From NCBI GenBank assembly GCA_045862995.1, contig BTVX01000018.1, positions 1-64,000 of the forward strand: a stretch of DNA of 64,000 bases, given 5' to 3'. The DNA is from UBA2387 sp019454665 (GTDB taxonomy: Bacteria > Armatimonadota > Fimbriimonadia > Fimbriimonadales > Fimbriimonadaceae). A model generated the notes under the pieces. It did no database searches. It was not told the DNA's origin and saw only the letters and a list, made by a program, of their open reading frames with translations. A program made the position numbers and the translations under genes. Numbering within the stretch: position 1 is the stretch's first letter; each line of letters begins with the position of its first letter. Positions 1-8,567 of this stretch are shown here, one piece after another.

Positions 1-496
1 CGGCTTCCCGGGCCATAGACACGGGCTTGACGGCGGTCGAGCCGCAGTCGCACGAAAGAAACACCTTGGCGCCCGCTTCTTGGGCGGCGAACACCGAGGA
101 CTCTTGGATGCCGTACCCCTGCCGACGCTCGGGCACTTGCGCCACGACGTCGAAGCCCAGCCGCGAGAGAAACCGCTGGAGCAGGCTCGCGCTCGTGATC
201 CCGTCCACGTCGTAGTCGCCGAACACGAAGATGCGCTCTTTACGCTCTTTCGCGCCCAAGATGACGGAAATCGCGGCGTCGTAATCGGGCAGGTCGCGCG
301 GGTCGTGAAGGTGCGAGAGGTCGGGCCTCAGGAAGCGGTCGGCAGCAACCGGGTCGGAGTAGCCCCGCAGAACGAGGATGGCAGCGAGGACGCGCGGTAA
401 GCCCAACTCGCCCTGAAGCGCTTGGACCGCCGACGCGTCCGGGTTGGGAAGGACCCACCGGCTGCCGACCCCGTTCAACGTGCTGGACACCTTCAC
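1..496 (-). CDS. recJ: Single-stranded-DNA exonuclease RecJ, N-terminal part
   Basis: The minus-strand frame encodes a RecJ/DHH N-terminus. After about 75 residues comes FGDYDVDGITSAS, the family motif I whose aspartates bind the catalytic metal, then GYGIQESSVFAA and a DCGS stretch that matches motif II. RecJ degrades single-stranded DNA 5' to 3' in recombination and repair. The gene runs off the left edge, so about 165 residues of a normally 550-800 residue protein are visible. GTG at 496 is the chosen start because the frame stays open upstream and would otherwise run into the gene ending at 522. A second GTG at 490 is possible. No clear Shine-Dalgarno sequence is visible. Confidence 0.9.
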   Translation of the reverse strand, partial: MKVSSTLNGVGSRWVLPNPDASAVQALQGELGLPRVLAAILVLRGYSDPVAADRFLRPDLSHLHDPRDLPDYDAAISVILGAKERKERIFVFGDYDVDGITSASLLQRFLSRLGFDVVAQVPERRQGYGIQESSVFAAQEAGAKVFLSCDCGSTAVKPVSMAREA

Positions 497-521
497 GGGT
501 GCATCGTACGCGCCGGGACCC

Positions 522-1010
522 CTAGGGGTTGCGGAAGAACCCGCCTTTCACGTCAATCTCCGAGACCAGTTTCCCGTTCTCGAAGAAGCGGACTTTGGTC
601 CATCCCGCCTTCTTCGTCACTTCGCGACCGATGAACGTGGTGTAGTTGAACGAACCGGGTTTCTTCGCGGGCGTGTACTGATACCGGAATTCGAGCGTGC
701 CGCCCTTTTCGCTCAGACCTTGGAACTTGAGGTCGGGAGTGCCATCGGGGACGACCCGCGCGACGAGCAAGACGCCGTTCTTGGTGAAAAACCCGGGGTC
801 GGGAGCGAAGCGCTGCTCCTTCGCCATGACCGCTGCAGGGCTCATCACATGGAACCAATGGTCCTCCATCGTCATGTATGCGGCGAGCACGGGTCGGGAC
901 TCGTCGTTCCAGTTCTGGACGAACGATTGGTAGGCCGGCATGGGCTTGCTGGGCACGTTGACGGAGCGTTGGGGAACGGCGATGACGGCGAAAAGCGCGG
1001 CGCTTAACAT
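522..1010 (-). CDS. Small exported protein of unknown function
   Basis: A 162-residue protein with a hydrophobic N-terminus (about residues 2-13) that looks like a short signal peptide. The rest is soluble and rich in aromatic residues, with no domain I recognise. The central part (around residues 60-130) alternates polar and hydrophobic residues, suggesting a beta-rich fold such as a nuclear-transport-factor-2-like or lipocalin-like barrel, but this is a guess. It lies 25 bp upstream of recJ on the same strand and may be cotranscribed with it. The ATG at 1010 is the first Met and gives the exported N-terminus. Confidence 0.6.
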   Translation of the reverse strand: MLSAALFAVIAVPQRSVNVPSKPMPAYQSFVQNWNDESRPVLAAYMTMEDHWFHVMSPAAVMAKEQRFAPDPGFFTKNGVLLVARVVPDGTPDLKFQGLSEKGGTLEFRYQYTPAKKPGSFNYTTFIGREVTKKAGWTKVRFFENGKLVSEIDVKGGFFRNP

Positions 1011-1246
1011 AATTGTCGCGACGTTACCTCAGCCACCCCGGATTTAGGTGCCGATTTCGAATCTGTCGCCGAAGCCCAGCCGCCTGCCGTTCCCGGACGG
1101 TCTGCCCCTGCCTGGGTCATGGGGCGAAGGCGCACCGCCCGCCGACCATACGGCGTGCCGGGACGCGGACAATTCATGCCCTTTGGTCCAAGGCTTGAAC
1201 CGCCCGAGAGGTACACTTCGTCACGCCTCGGAGGACGACACACAGC

Positions 1247-1753
1247 TTGGCCATTCGCGACGTACAGCTTGGCGACGGAGTCAGGATCTTTCAACCCGAC
1301 CTCGTCAACATCTATCAGTGCTCCATCGGAGACGACTCCCGCATCGGGACGTTCGTCGAGATCCAGAAGAACGCCGCGATCGGCAAGCGATGCAAGATCC
1401 AGTCGCACACCTTCATCTGCGAAGGCGTCGAGATCGAGGACGAGGTGTTCGTCGGGCACGGCGTGATGTTCATCAACGACGCCCTGCCCCGCTCCACCAA
1501 CGACGACGGCTCCCTGCAGACCGACGCCGACTGGCACTGCCAGAGGACGTTGATCAAAAAGGGCGCCTCCATCGGCAGCGGAGCCGTCATCCTCGGAGGC
1601 GTCACCGTGGGCGAACGAGCCCTGGTCGGCGCAGGTGCCGTGGTCACCAAGGACGTACCGGACTTCGCGGTCGTCGCGGGCTGTCCCGCCCGGGTGATGC
1701 GCGACGTTCGAGAGCTCGCCGAGGAGCTCAAATCCAAACACAACAATGGTTAA
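1247..1753 (+). CDS. wbpD: UDP-2-acetamido-3-amino-glucuronate N-acetyltransferase-like (left-handed beta-helix)
   Basis: A 168-residue acyltransferase made of hexapeptide repeats from about residue 5 to 150, the left-handed beta-helix of the LpxA/WbpD group. Typical turns are IGDDSRIGTFVEIQKNAAIGK, GVEIEDEVFVGHGV with a following NDALPR loop, and the C-terminal VTKDVPDFAVVAGCPARVM that closes these enzymes. By homology it transfers acetyl from acetyl-CoA to the 3-amino group of UDP-GlcNAc(3NH2)A in the cytoplasm. The start is TTG at 1247, preceded by GGAGGA about 11 bases upstream. It overlaps the next gene by 8 bases. The order with the next three genes supports the WbpD role over a generic acetyltransferase. 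Confidence 0.85.
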   Translation: MAIRDVQLGDGVRIFQPDLVNIYQCSIGDDSRIGTFVEIQKNAAIGKRCKIQSHTFICEGVEIEDEVFVGHGVMFINDALPRSTNDDGSLQTDADWHCQRTLIKKGASIGSGAVILGGVTVGERALVGAGAVVTKDVPDFAVVAGCPARVMRDVRELAEELKSKHNNG

Positions 1754-2765
1754 CATTGCGGTCACGGGTTACGGCTACTGGGGGCCGAACCTTGCGCGAA
1801 ACTTCGCCCAGACCCCCGGTGCCCGTCTCGCGGCGATCTGCGACCTGAGCGAAGCCAACCTGGCCAAAGCCAAGTCGTTGTACCCGAACACCGCACTCAC
1901 TACCGATTTCGACGCGCTGATCGCCGACCCCGGCATTGACGCCGTGGTCATCGCGACGCCCGTTTCCACCCACGCCCCGCTGGCCGTCAAGGCGCTCGAA
2001 GCGGGCAAGCACGTGTTGGTCGAGAAGCCGCTCGCCGAGAGTTCCGCCGAAGCCAAGCGCGTCGTAGACGCCGCGAAGGCCGCCGGCAAGGTGCTGCTCG
2101 TGGACCACACGTTCGTGTACATGGGCGCCGTCCAGAAGGTCCGCGACCTCATCGAAAGCGGCGAACTGGGCGACCTCTACTTCTTCGATTCGGTCCGCGT
2201 GAACCTGGGCCTGTTCCAGCACGACGTCAGCGTCATCTGGGACCTCGCCGTCCACGACCTGTCCATCGCGGGCTACTGGCTGCCGGGCGCGCCGAAGGCC
2301 GTCTCCTGCACCGCCGCCGCCCACGTGGACGGGTTGCCGCACGACGTGGCGTACCTGACGCTGATCTACGACAACAACCTGATCGCGCACATCCATGTGA
2401 ACTGGCTCTCGCCGATCAAGCTCCGCACGATGCTCGTCGGCGGCAGCAACAAGATGGTCGTGTTCGACGACCTCGACCCCGTGGAGAAGATCAAGGTCTA
2501 CGACCGGGGCATCGTCAAAAAGGAAGACCTCGTCGGCACCAATCAGGTCCCGCTGGCCTACCGTCGAACGGGCGACATCTGGATGCCTCAGTTCGACATG
2601 ACCGAGGCCCTCAAGGTCGAGGCGCAGCACTTCGTCCGGTGCATCACCGAAGGCGAGAAGCCCCGCACCGACGGCGAAGCCGCCCTCCGCATCGTCCGCA
2701 TTCTCGAAGCCGCCGAGCAGTCCATGAAGCTGAACGGACAGGCCGTCGAACTCAAGGAAGACTGA
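1746..2765 (+). CDS. wbpB: Gfo/Idh/MocA-family UDP-sugar C3-dehydrogenase (WbpB-like)
   Basis: A 339-residue NAD-dependent oxidoreductase. The Rossmann fingerprint GYGYWG is at residues 8-13 and the family EKP motif at 93-95 (VEKPLAE). The DLAVHDLSIAGYW segment carries the histidine and aspartate typical of the active site. In the WbpB role it oxidises C3 of UDP-GlcNAcA to the 3-keto sugar, the substrate of the aminotransferase encoded next. It overlaps the 3' end of the acetyltransferase gene and is 5 bases from the aminotransferase gene, so translation is probably coupled. As a stand-alone gene only the broad family could be assigned; the cassette suggests the specific role. Confidence 0.85.
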   Translation: MVNIAVTGYGYWGPNLARNFAQTPGARLAAICDLSEANLAKAKSLYPNTALTTDFDALIADPGIDAVVIATPVSTHAPLAVKALEAGKHVLVEKPLAESSAEAKRVVDAAKAAGKVLLVDHTFVYMGAVQKVRDLIESGELGDLYFFDSVRVNLGLFQHDVSVIWDLAVHDLSIAGYWLPGAPKAVSCTAAAHVDGLPHDVAYLTLIYDNNLIAHIHVNWLSPIKLRTMLVGGSNKMVVFDDLDPVEKIKVYDRGIVKKEDLVGTNQVPLAYRRTGDIWMPQFDMTEALKVEAQHFVRCITEGEKPRTDGEAALRIVRILEAAEQSMKLNGQAVELKED

Positions 2766-2770
2766 ACTCC

Positions 2771-3880
2771 ATGATCCCATTCCTCGACCTCAAGCAACAG
2801 TATCAAGGCATCAAGGACGAAGTCCTGGAGGCCGTCGGCCGCACCTTCGAGAACACGGCGTTCGTGCTCGGCCCCGAAGTCGCCGCGTTCGAAGAGACGT
2901 TCGCCAAGTATGCGGGCGCCAAGTACGCCGTCGGCCACAACTCGGGCACCGCCGCGCTCCACATGGCGCTGCTCGCCATGGGCGTCGGCGAAGGCGACGA
3001 AGTCATCACGATCCCGCACACGTTCGTCGCGACCGTCGCGGCGATCATGTACACGAACGCCAAGCCCGTGTTCGTGGACGTGGACCCCGACGGCTACACG
3101 ATGGACCCCTCGAAGATCGAAGCGGCCATCACGTCCAAGACCAAGGCCATCATGCCGGTCCACCTGTACGGCCAGCCAGCGGACATGGACCCGATCATGG
3201 AGATCGCCAACAAGCACGGTCTGATGGTGCTGGAAGACGCCGCGCAGGCCCACGGCGCCGAGTACAAGGGCCGACGCATCGGCTCGATCGGCACCGCCGC
3301 CGGATTCAGTTTCTACCCCGGCAAGAATCTGGGCGCGTACGGCGAAGGCGGCGCGGCCACGACCAGCGACGATGGCATCAACGAGCGGCTGCGCATCCTG
3401 CGAGACTGGGGCCAGAAGAAGAAGTACTACCACGAGGTGCTGGGCTACAACGCGCGGCTGGAAGGCGTTCAGGGCGCGGTGCTCAACATCAAGATGAAGT
3501 ACATCGAGGGCTGGACGGAGCGCCGCCGAGCCATCGCCAAGCAGTACGACGAGGCGTTCGCCGGTCTGAAGCACGTCAAGGCGCCCAAGGCCTACGCCGA
3601 CCGACGCCACGTGTACCACCTGTACGTGGTTCTGGTCGAGGACCGCGACGGCTTCATGAACTTCTGCAAGGAGAAGGGCGTGGGCACGGCCATCCACTAT
3701 CCGTTCGCCATCCACACGCTGGGCGGCTACGACCACCTGGGCAAGGTGGGCGACTTCCCCGTCGCCGAGCACGTCGCCGCTCGGTGCGTTTCGTTGCCCA
3801 TGTTCCCCGAACTGACGGACGACCAGGCCAAGAAGGTGATCGAGGTCGTCCACGAGTACGAGGCGCACCTCGGAGCCTAA
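2771..3880 (+). CDS. wbpE: DegT/DnrJ/EryC1-family UDP-3-keto-sugar aminotransferase (WbpE-like)
   Basis: A 369-residue PLP-dependent sugar aminotransferase. It begins MIPFLDLKQQY, as is usual for the family, and has the EDAAQAHGA motif at residues 155-163 and the Schiff-base lysine at 185 in FYPGKNLGAYGEGG. It should transfer an amino group, usually from glutamate, to the 3-keto sugar made by the WbpB-like enzyme. The open frame extends upstream to 2639, but the extension is basic low-complexity sequence that overlaps the previous gene in another frame. The ATG at 2771 gives the normal family N-terminus and is therefore chosen. Confidence 0.9.
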   Translation: MIPFLDLKQQYQGIKDEVLEAVGRTFENTAFVLGPEVAAFEETFAKYAGAKYAVGHNSGTAALHMALLAMGVGEGDEVITIPHTFVATVAAIMYTNAKPVFVDVDPDGYTMDPSKIEAAITSKTKAIMPVHLYGQPADMDPIMEIANKHGLMVLEDAAQAHGAEYKGRRIGSIGTAAGFSFYPGKNLGAYGEGGAATTSDDGINERLRILRDWGQKKKYYHEVLGYNARLEGVQGAVLNIKMKYIEGWTERRRAIAKQYDEAFAGLKHVKAPKAYADRRHVYHLYVVLVEDRDGFMNFCKEKGVGTAIHYPFAIHTLGGYDHLGKVGDFPVAEHVAARCVSLPMFPELTDDQAKKVIEVVHEYEAHLGA

Positions 3881-3890
3881 CCAAAGAACT

Positions 3891-5156
3891 ATGAATGTCG
3901 TCGTCATCGGCGCGGGCAAGATGGGCTTGCCCCTCGCCTGTCAGATCGCCTCGCGGGGTGCCAGCGTCGTCGCTGCCGACAAGAACCCCCACATCGTCGA
4001 GTCCATCAACCGGGGCGTCGTACCCTTTGACGAACCCGGTGTGGACGAGCTGTTGGCCCGGGTGGTGGGCGAGGGTCGCTTGCGGGCGACCACCGACACC
4101 ACGGAGGCCGTCAAGACCGCCGATGTGACCATCGTCATCGTCCCGGTGTTGCTCACGCCCGAGAACAAGGCCGATCTCGGGATCATCCTCTCGGTCACGG
4201 ACGACATCGCCGCCGGACTGCAGAAGGGCGCGATGGTCGTCTACGAAACCACGCTCCCCGTGGGAACGACGCGCGGCTTCGCGCCTCTGCTCGAAAGGAG
4301 CGGGCTCAAATGCGGCGAGGACTTCGACTTGGCGTTTTCGCCCGAGCGCGTCAAGAGCAAGCTGGTCCTGCGCAACCTCACCGTCAATCCGAAGGTCGTG
4401 GGCGGCTACGACGAGAAGAGCGCGGAGCGGGCCGAGAAGTTCTATGCGGACTACGTTGGCGCCCCCGTGATCAACGTCAAGACGCTCGAGGCTTCCGAAT
4501 TCGTCAAGCTGGCGGGCATGGTGTACCGCGATGTCAACATCGCGATCGCCAACGAGCTGGCGCGGTTCGCCGAACTCAAAGGCATCGACGTCAAGGAGAC
4601 GTTCCCCGCGGCCAACACCGACGGCGAGGCGCACCTGTTGTTTCCAGGCATCGGCGTGGGCGGCCACTGCACGCCGGTCTATCCCTACTTCCTCATCCAC
4701 GGGGCCAGGGAAGTCGGTATGGAGGCCAACCTGCCCCTGCTGGCCCGCCAGATCAACGACGGTCAGGCGGCGCATTGCCTCGATCGGCTCGAGGGCGTCA
4801 TCGGCGACCTGAAGGGCCAGCGCGTGACGATCATGGGCCTCGGCTTCCGACCGGGCGTCAAGGAGCACACGTGTTCCCCGGCGTTCCTGATCGGCGAGGA
4901 ACTCGCAAGGCGCGGCGCGGACGCCACGCTGAACGACCCGCTCTACTCCGACGACGAGATCCGGCACCACGGGTTCGCCCCGTCGGGCCTTGAAGGCGCG
5001 GCGCTCGTGCTCAACACCAACCACCCCGAATACGCCGACCTGGATTGGGCCGCTCTGGCCGCCTCCGGCGTGAAGGCCGTGGTGGACGGGCGCAACTTCT
5101 GGGACCGCGCGGCCATCGAGGCCGCAGGCATCCGGTACATCGGGGTCGGTCGCTAA
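3891..5156 (+). CDS. wbpA: UDP-N-acetylglucosamine 6-dehydrogenase (UDP-GlcDH family, WbpA-like)
   Basis: A 421-residue nucleotide-sugar dehydrogenase with all three family domains. The NAD fold starts with GAGKMGLPLA (residues 7-16), PERV is at 151-154, the active-site lysine is at 206 (EFVKLAGM) and the catalytic cysteine at 260 in GVGGHCTPVYPY. It oxidises a UDP-N-acetylhexosamine at C6 to the uronic acid using NAD. With the three genes before it, the likely substrate is UDP-GlcNAc, the first step of the WbpA-B-E-D route. A WecC-type role on UDP-ManNAc would also fit the sequence alone. It is the last gene of the cassette, 10 bases after wbpE. Confidence 0.9.
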   Translation: MNVVVIGAGKMGLPLACQIASRGASVVAADKNPHIVESINRGVVPFDEPGVDELLARVVGEGRLRATTDTTEAVKTADVTIVIVPVLLTPENKADLGIILSVTDDIAAGLQKGAMVVYETTLPVGTTRGFAPLLERSGLKCGEDFDLAFSPERVKSKLVLRNLTVNPKVVGGYDEKSAERAEKFYADYVGAPVINVKTLEASEFVKLAGMVYRDVNIAIANELARFAELKGIDVKETFPAANTDGEAHLLFPGIGVGGHCTPVYPYFLIHGAREVGMEANLPLLARQINDGQAAHCLDRLEGVIGDLKGQRVTIMGLGFRPGVKEHTCSPAFLIGEELARRGADATLNDPLYSDDEIRHHGFAPSGLEGAALVLNTNHPEYADLDWAALAASGVKAVVDGRNFWDRAAIEAAGIRYIGVGR

Positions 5157-5209
5157 CGAGCCCCGTAGATCGGGAACCAATGGCCTGGCGGTCGCCGTAA
5201 GGCCCAGAG

Positions 5210-5242
5210 GGGTTTGACCGCCCACCGGGGCGGGTAAAACCC
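5210..5242 (+). terminator. Possible terminator hairpin after the wbp cassette
   Basis: An imperfect stem pairs GGGTTT (5210-5215) with AAACCC (5237-5242) and continues inward through ACC and GCCC pairings with one mismatch and one bulge. No U-tract follows, so strong rho-independent termination is doubtful. The TTGACC at 5214-5219 and TAAAAC at 5235-5240 could instead be part of a promoter for the protease gene, but their 15-base spacer is short. Confidence 0.3.
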
Positions 5243-5273
5243 TCACACTCTCCTGCACGGGCACTCTTTCATC

Positions 5274-8200
5274 ATGAGATTCACCAAGCACTCTTCGTTG
5301 CTGGCGACCGCTTTGAGCGTGGTCGCGGCACATTCAGCCGCCCAGGACATCCGGCTGCTCCGCTTCCCGGACGTCCACGGCGACAAAATCGCATTCACCT
5401 ACGCCGGCGACCTGTGGATCGGAAATCTCGACGGTTCCGGGTTCGCACGACGTCTGACGTCCCACCCCAACCTCGAGACCAACGCCAAGTTCTCGCCGGA
5501 CGGCAAGTGGATCGCGTTCAACGGCAGCTACGACGGCAATCCCGACGTCTACGTCGTCTCGGTGGACGGCGGCGCGCCCAAGCGGCTCACGTTCGAGCCG
5601 TCCGGTGACAGTGTTCTCGACTGGACGCCCGATGGGCGCGTGGCCTACGTCACGGCCAACTACTCTCCGTTCGTGCCGCGCATGTTCACGGTGCACCCGC
5701 AGGGCGGCATCCCCGTGCCCAGCGACGTCGAGCCGGTCCTCAACGGATCGTTCAGCCCCGACGGCCGCAGCATCGCCTACAACACGAACAACTCGTACAA
5801 CTTCAACTGGCGGCAGTACCGAGGCGGCACTCAGGGCGTGATCAACTTCTGGGACTTCCAGACGAAGAAGCACTCCAAGGTCTCCACGGGACGCGAAAAC
5901 AGCTACTGGCCGATGTGGATCGGCGACCGCGTGTTCTTCCTCAGCGACAAGAACCAGGGCACGATCAACCTCTACAGCTACGACGTCCGCAATCGGCGCA
6001 GCGAGCAGATCACGCGCCACTCGGATTGGGACATCAAGAATCCCGGATTCGATTCCAAGACGATCGTCTACGAACGAGACGGGTTCCTGTACGCGTTCGA
6101 CGTGGCCTCCAAGCAGGAGAGGCGGCTCAACCCGAAGATCTCCAGCGACGAGCTGACGGTGCGTCCCCGCTTCGCCAAGCTCGGCGGCATGGTGACGGGC
6201 TTTGCTCTCTCGCCCAGCGGCAACCGCATCGTCATCGAGGCGCGCGGCGAGCTCTTCAGCGTCCCCGCCAAGAACGGCGAGACGCGCAACCTGGCCCCCG
6301 GCAAGGAAGCCTTTCGCGAGAAGTCGCCCGTGTGGTCGCCCGACGGCCAGAAGGTCGCCTACTTGAGCGACGAATCGGGCGAGTTCCAGATCTACGAGGT
6401 CGCCCAGATGGGCGGCGAGGCAAGGCAGATCACGTCGTACAAAGAGGGCACGATCGTGGACTTCCGTTACTCGCCGGACGGCAAGAAGATCAGCTTCTCG
6501 ACGCAACAAAACGACCTGATGATCCTAGACATCGAGTCCGGCCAGATCGCCAAGGTGACGCGCTCCGACTACGGCAACCTGACGTCGGGAACGTACGACT
6601 GGTCGCCCGATTCCAAGTGGCTCGCCTACATTGACTCGGGCAAGAACCTGTTCGGCCGCGCGTTCCTCTACAACGTCGCCGAAGGGAAGAGCCACCAGAT
6701 CACCGAGGGCTACTTCACCGACTCGGCCATCTCGTTCGACCTGAACGGCAAGTACCTCTATCTCATCTCCGCGCGAACGTTCAACCCCTTCATGGGCGTG
6801 TTCGACTTCACGATGGAGATGCAGAACGCCCAGCGCATCTACGTCGCCTTGCTCAGCAAGGATGAGAAGAACCCCTTTCTGAAGCCCTCCGACGAGGAGC
6901 CGGTCAAGAAGGAAGGCGATGCCGCCGCCGGCGAGAAGAAGGACGAGCCCCGCGTGGACCTCGAGGGCATCGAGGATCGGCTGCTCGCGCTGCCCGTGGC
7001 GCCCGGCAGCTATCCGTTCGCCATCGGCGCGAACAACGGCGTGTTCTTCTGGGAGGGCGGTTCGCTCAAGCAGTACACGATCGGCCAAGACCAGCCGCAG
7101 ACCATCATCTCGGGCGCGACGGGCTTTTCGTTCAACGAGAAGCGCACCAAGATCGCCTACCAACAGGGCCAGACCATCGGCATCGTGAACGCCGCTCCCG
7201 GCCAGCAGGTGGGCTCCGGCGCGGTGAGCCTGACCGCGGTCGAGGGCTGGATTGACCCGAGAAAGGAATGGACCCAGATGTACTGGGAGGCCTGGCGCTA
7301 CTACCGCGACCGGTTCTACGATCCCGGCTTCCGTGGCCTGGATTGGAACGCGATCGGCAAGCACTACGCCGAGTTCCTGCCCCACGTCGCGCACCGCACT
7401 GACCTGAGCTACGTGTTCGGCCTGATGATCGGCGAGACGGGCACCGGCCACTCGTACGTGCAGGGCGGCGACATGGGCAAGTCCGAGCCGCCGATTCCGG
7501 TCGGTGCGCTCGGTGCGGACTATGCGGTCGAAGGCGACTACGTGAAGCTGGCCAAGATCTACCGCGGCCTGAACTTCGAAGGCGCGCGACGCGGCCCGCT
7601 GGGCGAGCCTGGTCTGAACATCCCCGATGGCGCGTACCTGCTGGAGATTGATGGGCGACCCGTGCGGTCGAACCAGAACGTCCACGAGCACCTGATCGGC
7701 AAGGTCGGTCGCACGATCACGATCAAGGTCAACGACAAGCCTTCGCTGGACGGCGCGCGCGAACTCCGCATCTCGCCGATCTCCAGCGAGAGCCAGCTCC
7801 GCTACATCGAGTGGGTCGAAGCGAACCGCAAGTACGTCGAGAAGGCGTCCGGCGGCAAGGTCGGCTACATGCACGTGCCCAACACGTCCATCCAAGGCGT
7901 CATCGAGTTCATCAAGGGCTTCTATAGCCAGACGGACAAGGAGGCCCTGATCATTGACGAGCGGTTCAACGGTGGCGGCATGATCCCGACGTTCTTCATC
8001 GAGAAGCTGATCCGCAAGTACGACACGGGCTTCCGGCAGCGCAACGGCGCGGACATCGGCTTCCCGACGGGCACGATCGAAGGCCCGAAGGTGATGCTCA
8101 TCAACGAGTGGGCGGGCTCGGGCGGCGACATGTTCCCGTGGCTGTTCAAGAACTCGGGCGTGGGCAAGCTGATCGGCACGCGCACGTGGGGCGGCTTGGT

Positions 8201-8474
8201 CGGCATCACGGGCTCGGCGAACCTGGTGGACGGCGGCGGCATCACGGCTCCGGAGTTCGGCATCTACGACACCCGCACGGGCAAGTGGATCGCCGAGAAC
8301 ACGGGCGTTGACCCCGATATCGAGGTGGAGATCAACGCCGAGCACTACTTGGCCAAGAAGGACCCGCAACTGGACAAGGCGATCGAAGTCTTGCTGGAGG
8401 ACCTCCGCAAGAACCCGACCCGCCAGTGGAAGCGCCCCGACTTCCCGAAGATGGGCAGCGGCGGCGGCCGCTGA
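5274..8474 (+). CDS. Exported tricorn-type protease (beta-propellers, PDZ, S41 domain)
   Basis: A 1066-residue tricorn homologue. A signal peptide covers about residues 1-23 (ending SAAQ). Two WD40/TolB-like beta-propellers follow (about 25-580), with repeated SPDGKWIAF-type blades. Then come a helical segment, a PDZ domain (about 745-850) and an S41 C-terminal domain. The expected catalytic histidine is in GTGHSY (H726) and the nucleophile in AGSGGD (S949). Archaeal tricorn trims peptides released by the proteasome in the cytoplasm. Here the signal peptide implies peptide degradation in the periplasm or outside the cell, as in other bacterial tricorn homologues. The gene stands alone between the wbp cassette and a repeat array. 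Confidence 0.92.
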   Translation: MRFTKHSSLLATALSVVAAHSAAQDIRLLRFPDVHGDKIAFTYAGDLWIGNLDGSGFARRLTSHPNLETNAKFSPDGKWIAFNGSYDGNPDVYVVSVDGGAPKRLTFEPSGDSVLDWTPDGRVAYVTANYSPFVPRMFTVHPQGGIPVPSDVEPVLNGSFSPDGRSIAYNTNNSYNFNWRQYRGGTQGVINFWDFQTKKHSKVSTGRENSYWPMWIGDRVFFLSDKNQGTINLYSYDVRNRRSEQITRHSDWDIKNPGFDSKTIVYERDGFLYAFDVASKQERRLNPKISSDELTVRPRFAKLGGMVTGFALSPSGNRIVIEARGELFSVPAKNGETRNLAPGKEAFREKSPVWSPDGQKVAYLSDESGEFQIYEVAQMGGEARQITSYKEGTIVDFRYSPDGKKISFSTQQNDLMILDIESGQIAKVTRSDYGNLTSGTYDWSPDSKWLAYIDSGKNLFGRAFLYNVAEGKSHQITEGYFTDSAISFDLNGKYLYLISARTFNPFMGVFDFTMEMQNAQRIYVALLSKDEKNPFLKPSDEEPVKKEGDAAAGEKKDEPRVDLEGIEDRLLALPVAPGSYPFAIGANNGVFFWEGGSLKQYTIGQDQPQTIISGATGFSFNEKRTKIAYQQGQTIGIVNAAPGQQVGSGAVSLTAVEGWIDPRKEWTQMYWEAWRYYRDRFYDPGFRGLDWNAIGKHYAEFLPHVAHRTDLSYVFGLMIGETGTGHSYVQGGDMGKSEPPIPVGALGADYAVEGDYVKLAKIYRGLNFEGARRGPLGEPGLNIPDGAYLLEIDGRPVRSNQNVHEHLIGKVGRTITIKVNDKPSLDGARELRISPISSESQLRYIEWVEANRKYVEKASGGKVGYMHVPNTSIQGVIEFIKGFYSQTDKEALIIDERFNGGGMIPTFFIEKLIRKYDTGFRQRNGADIGFPTGTIEGPKVMLINEWAGSGGDMFPWLFKNSGVGKLIGTRTWGGLVGITGSANLVDGGGITAPEFGIYDTRTGKWIAENTGVDPDIEVEINAEHYLAKKDPQLDKAIEVLLEDLRKNPTRQWKRPDFPKMGSGGGR

Positions 8475-8493
8475 TCCCTCGAGGATCGGTTGC

Positions 8494-8530
8494 GACCGGG
8501 GGCGGCATCTGCCGCGCCCGGTCTTGCTTT
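8494..8530 (+). terminator. Intrinsic terminator after the tricorn-like gene
   Basis: A 30-base hairpin at 8494-8523 has a 14-pair stem, GACCGGG and GCGGCA against TGCCGC and CCCGGTC with one G-G mismatch, and a TC loop. It is followed by TTGCTTT. It lies 20 bases after the stop codon, in the position expected for a rho-independent terminator. Confidence 0.7.
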
Positions 8531-8567
8531 GGGCTGAGGTTTGGCTGAGTTTTGCTGAGGCTTGGCT

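Noticed and set aside
3891..5156. WecC (UDP-ManNAc dehydrogenase) as the name for the dehydrogenase
   Set aside because: The sequence alone allows it, but there is no WecB-like epimerase nearby, and the WbpB, WbpE and WbpD-like neighbours fit a UDP-GlcNAc substrate.
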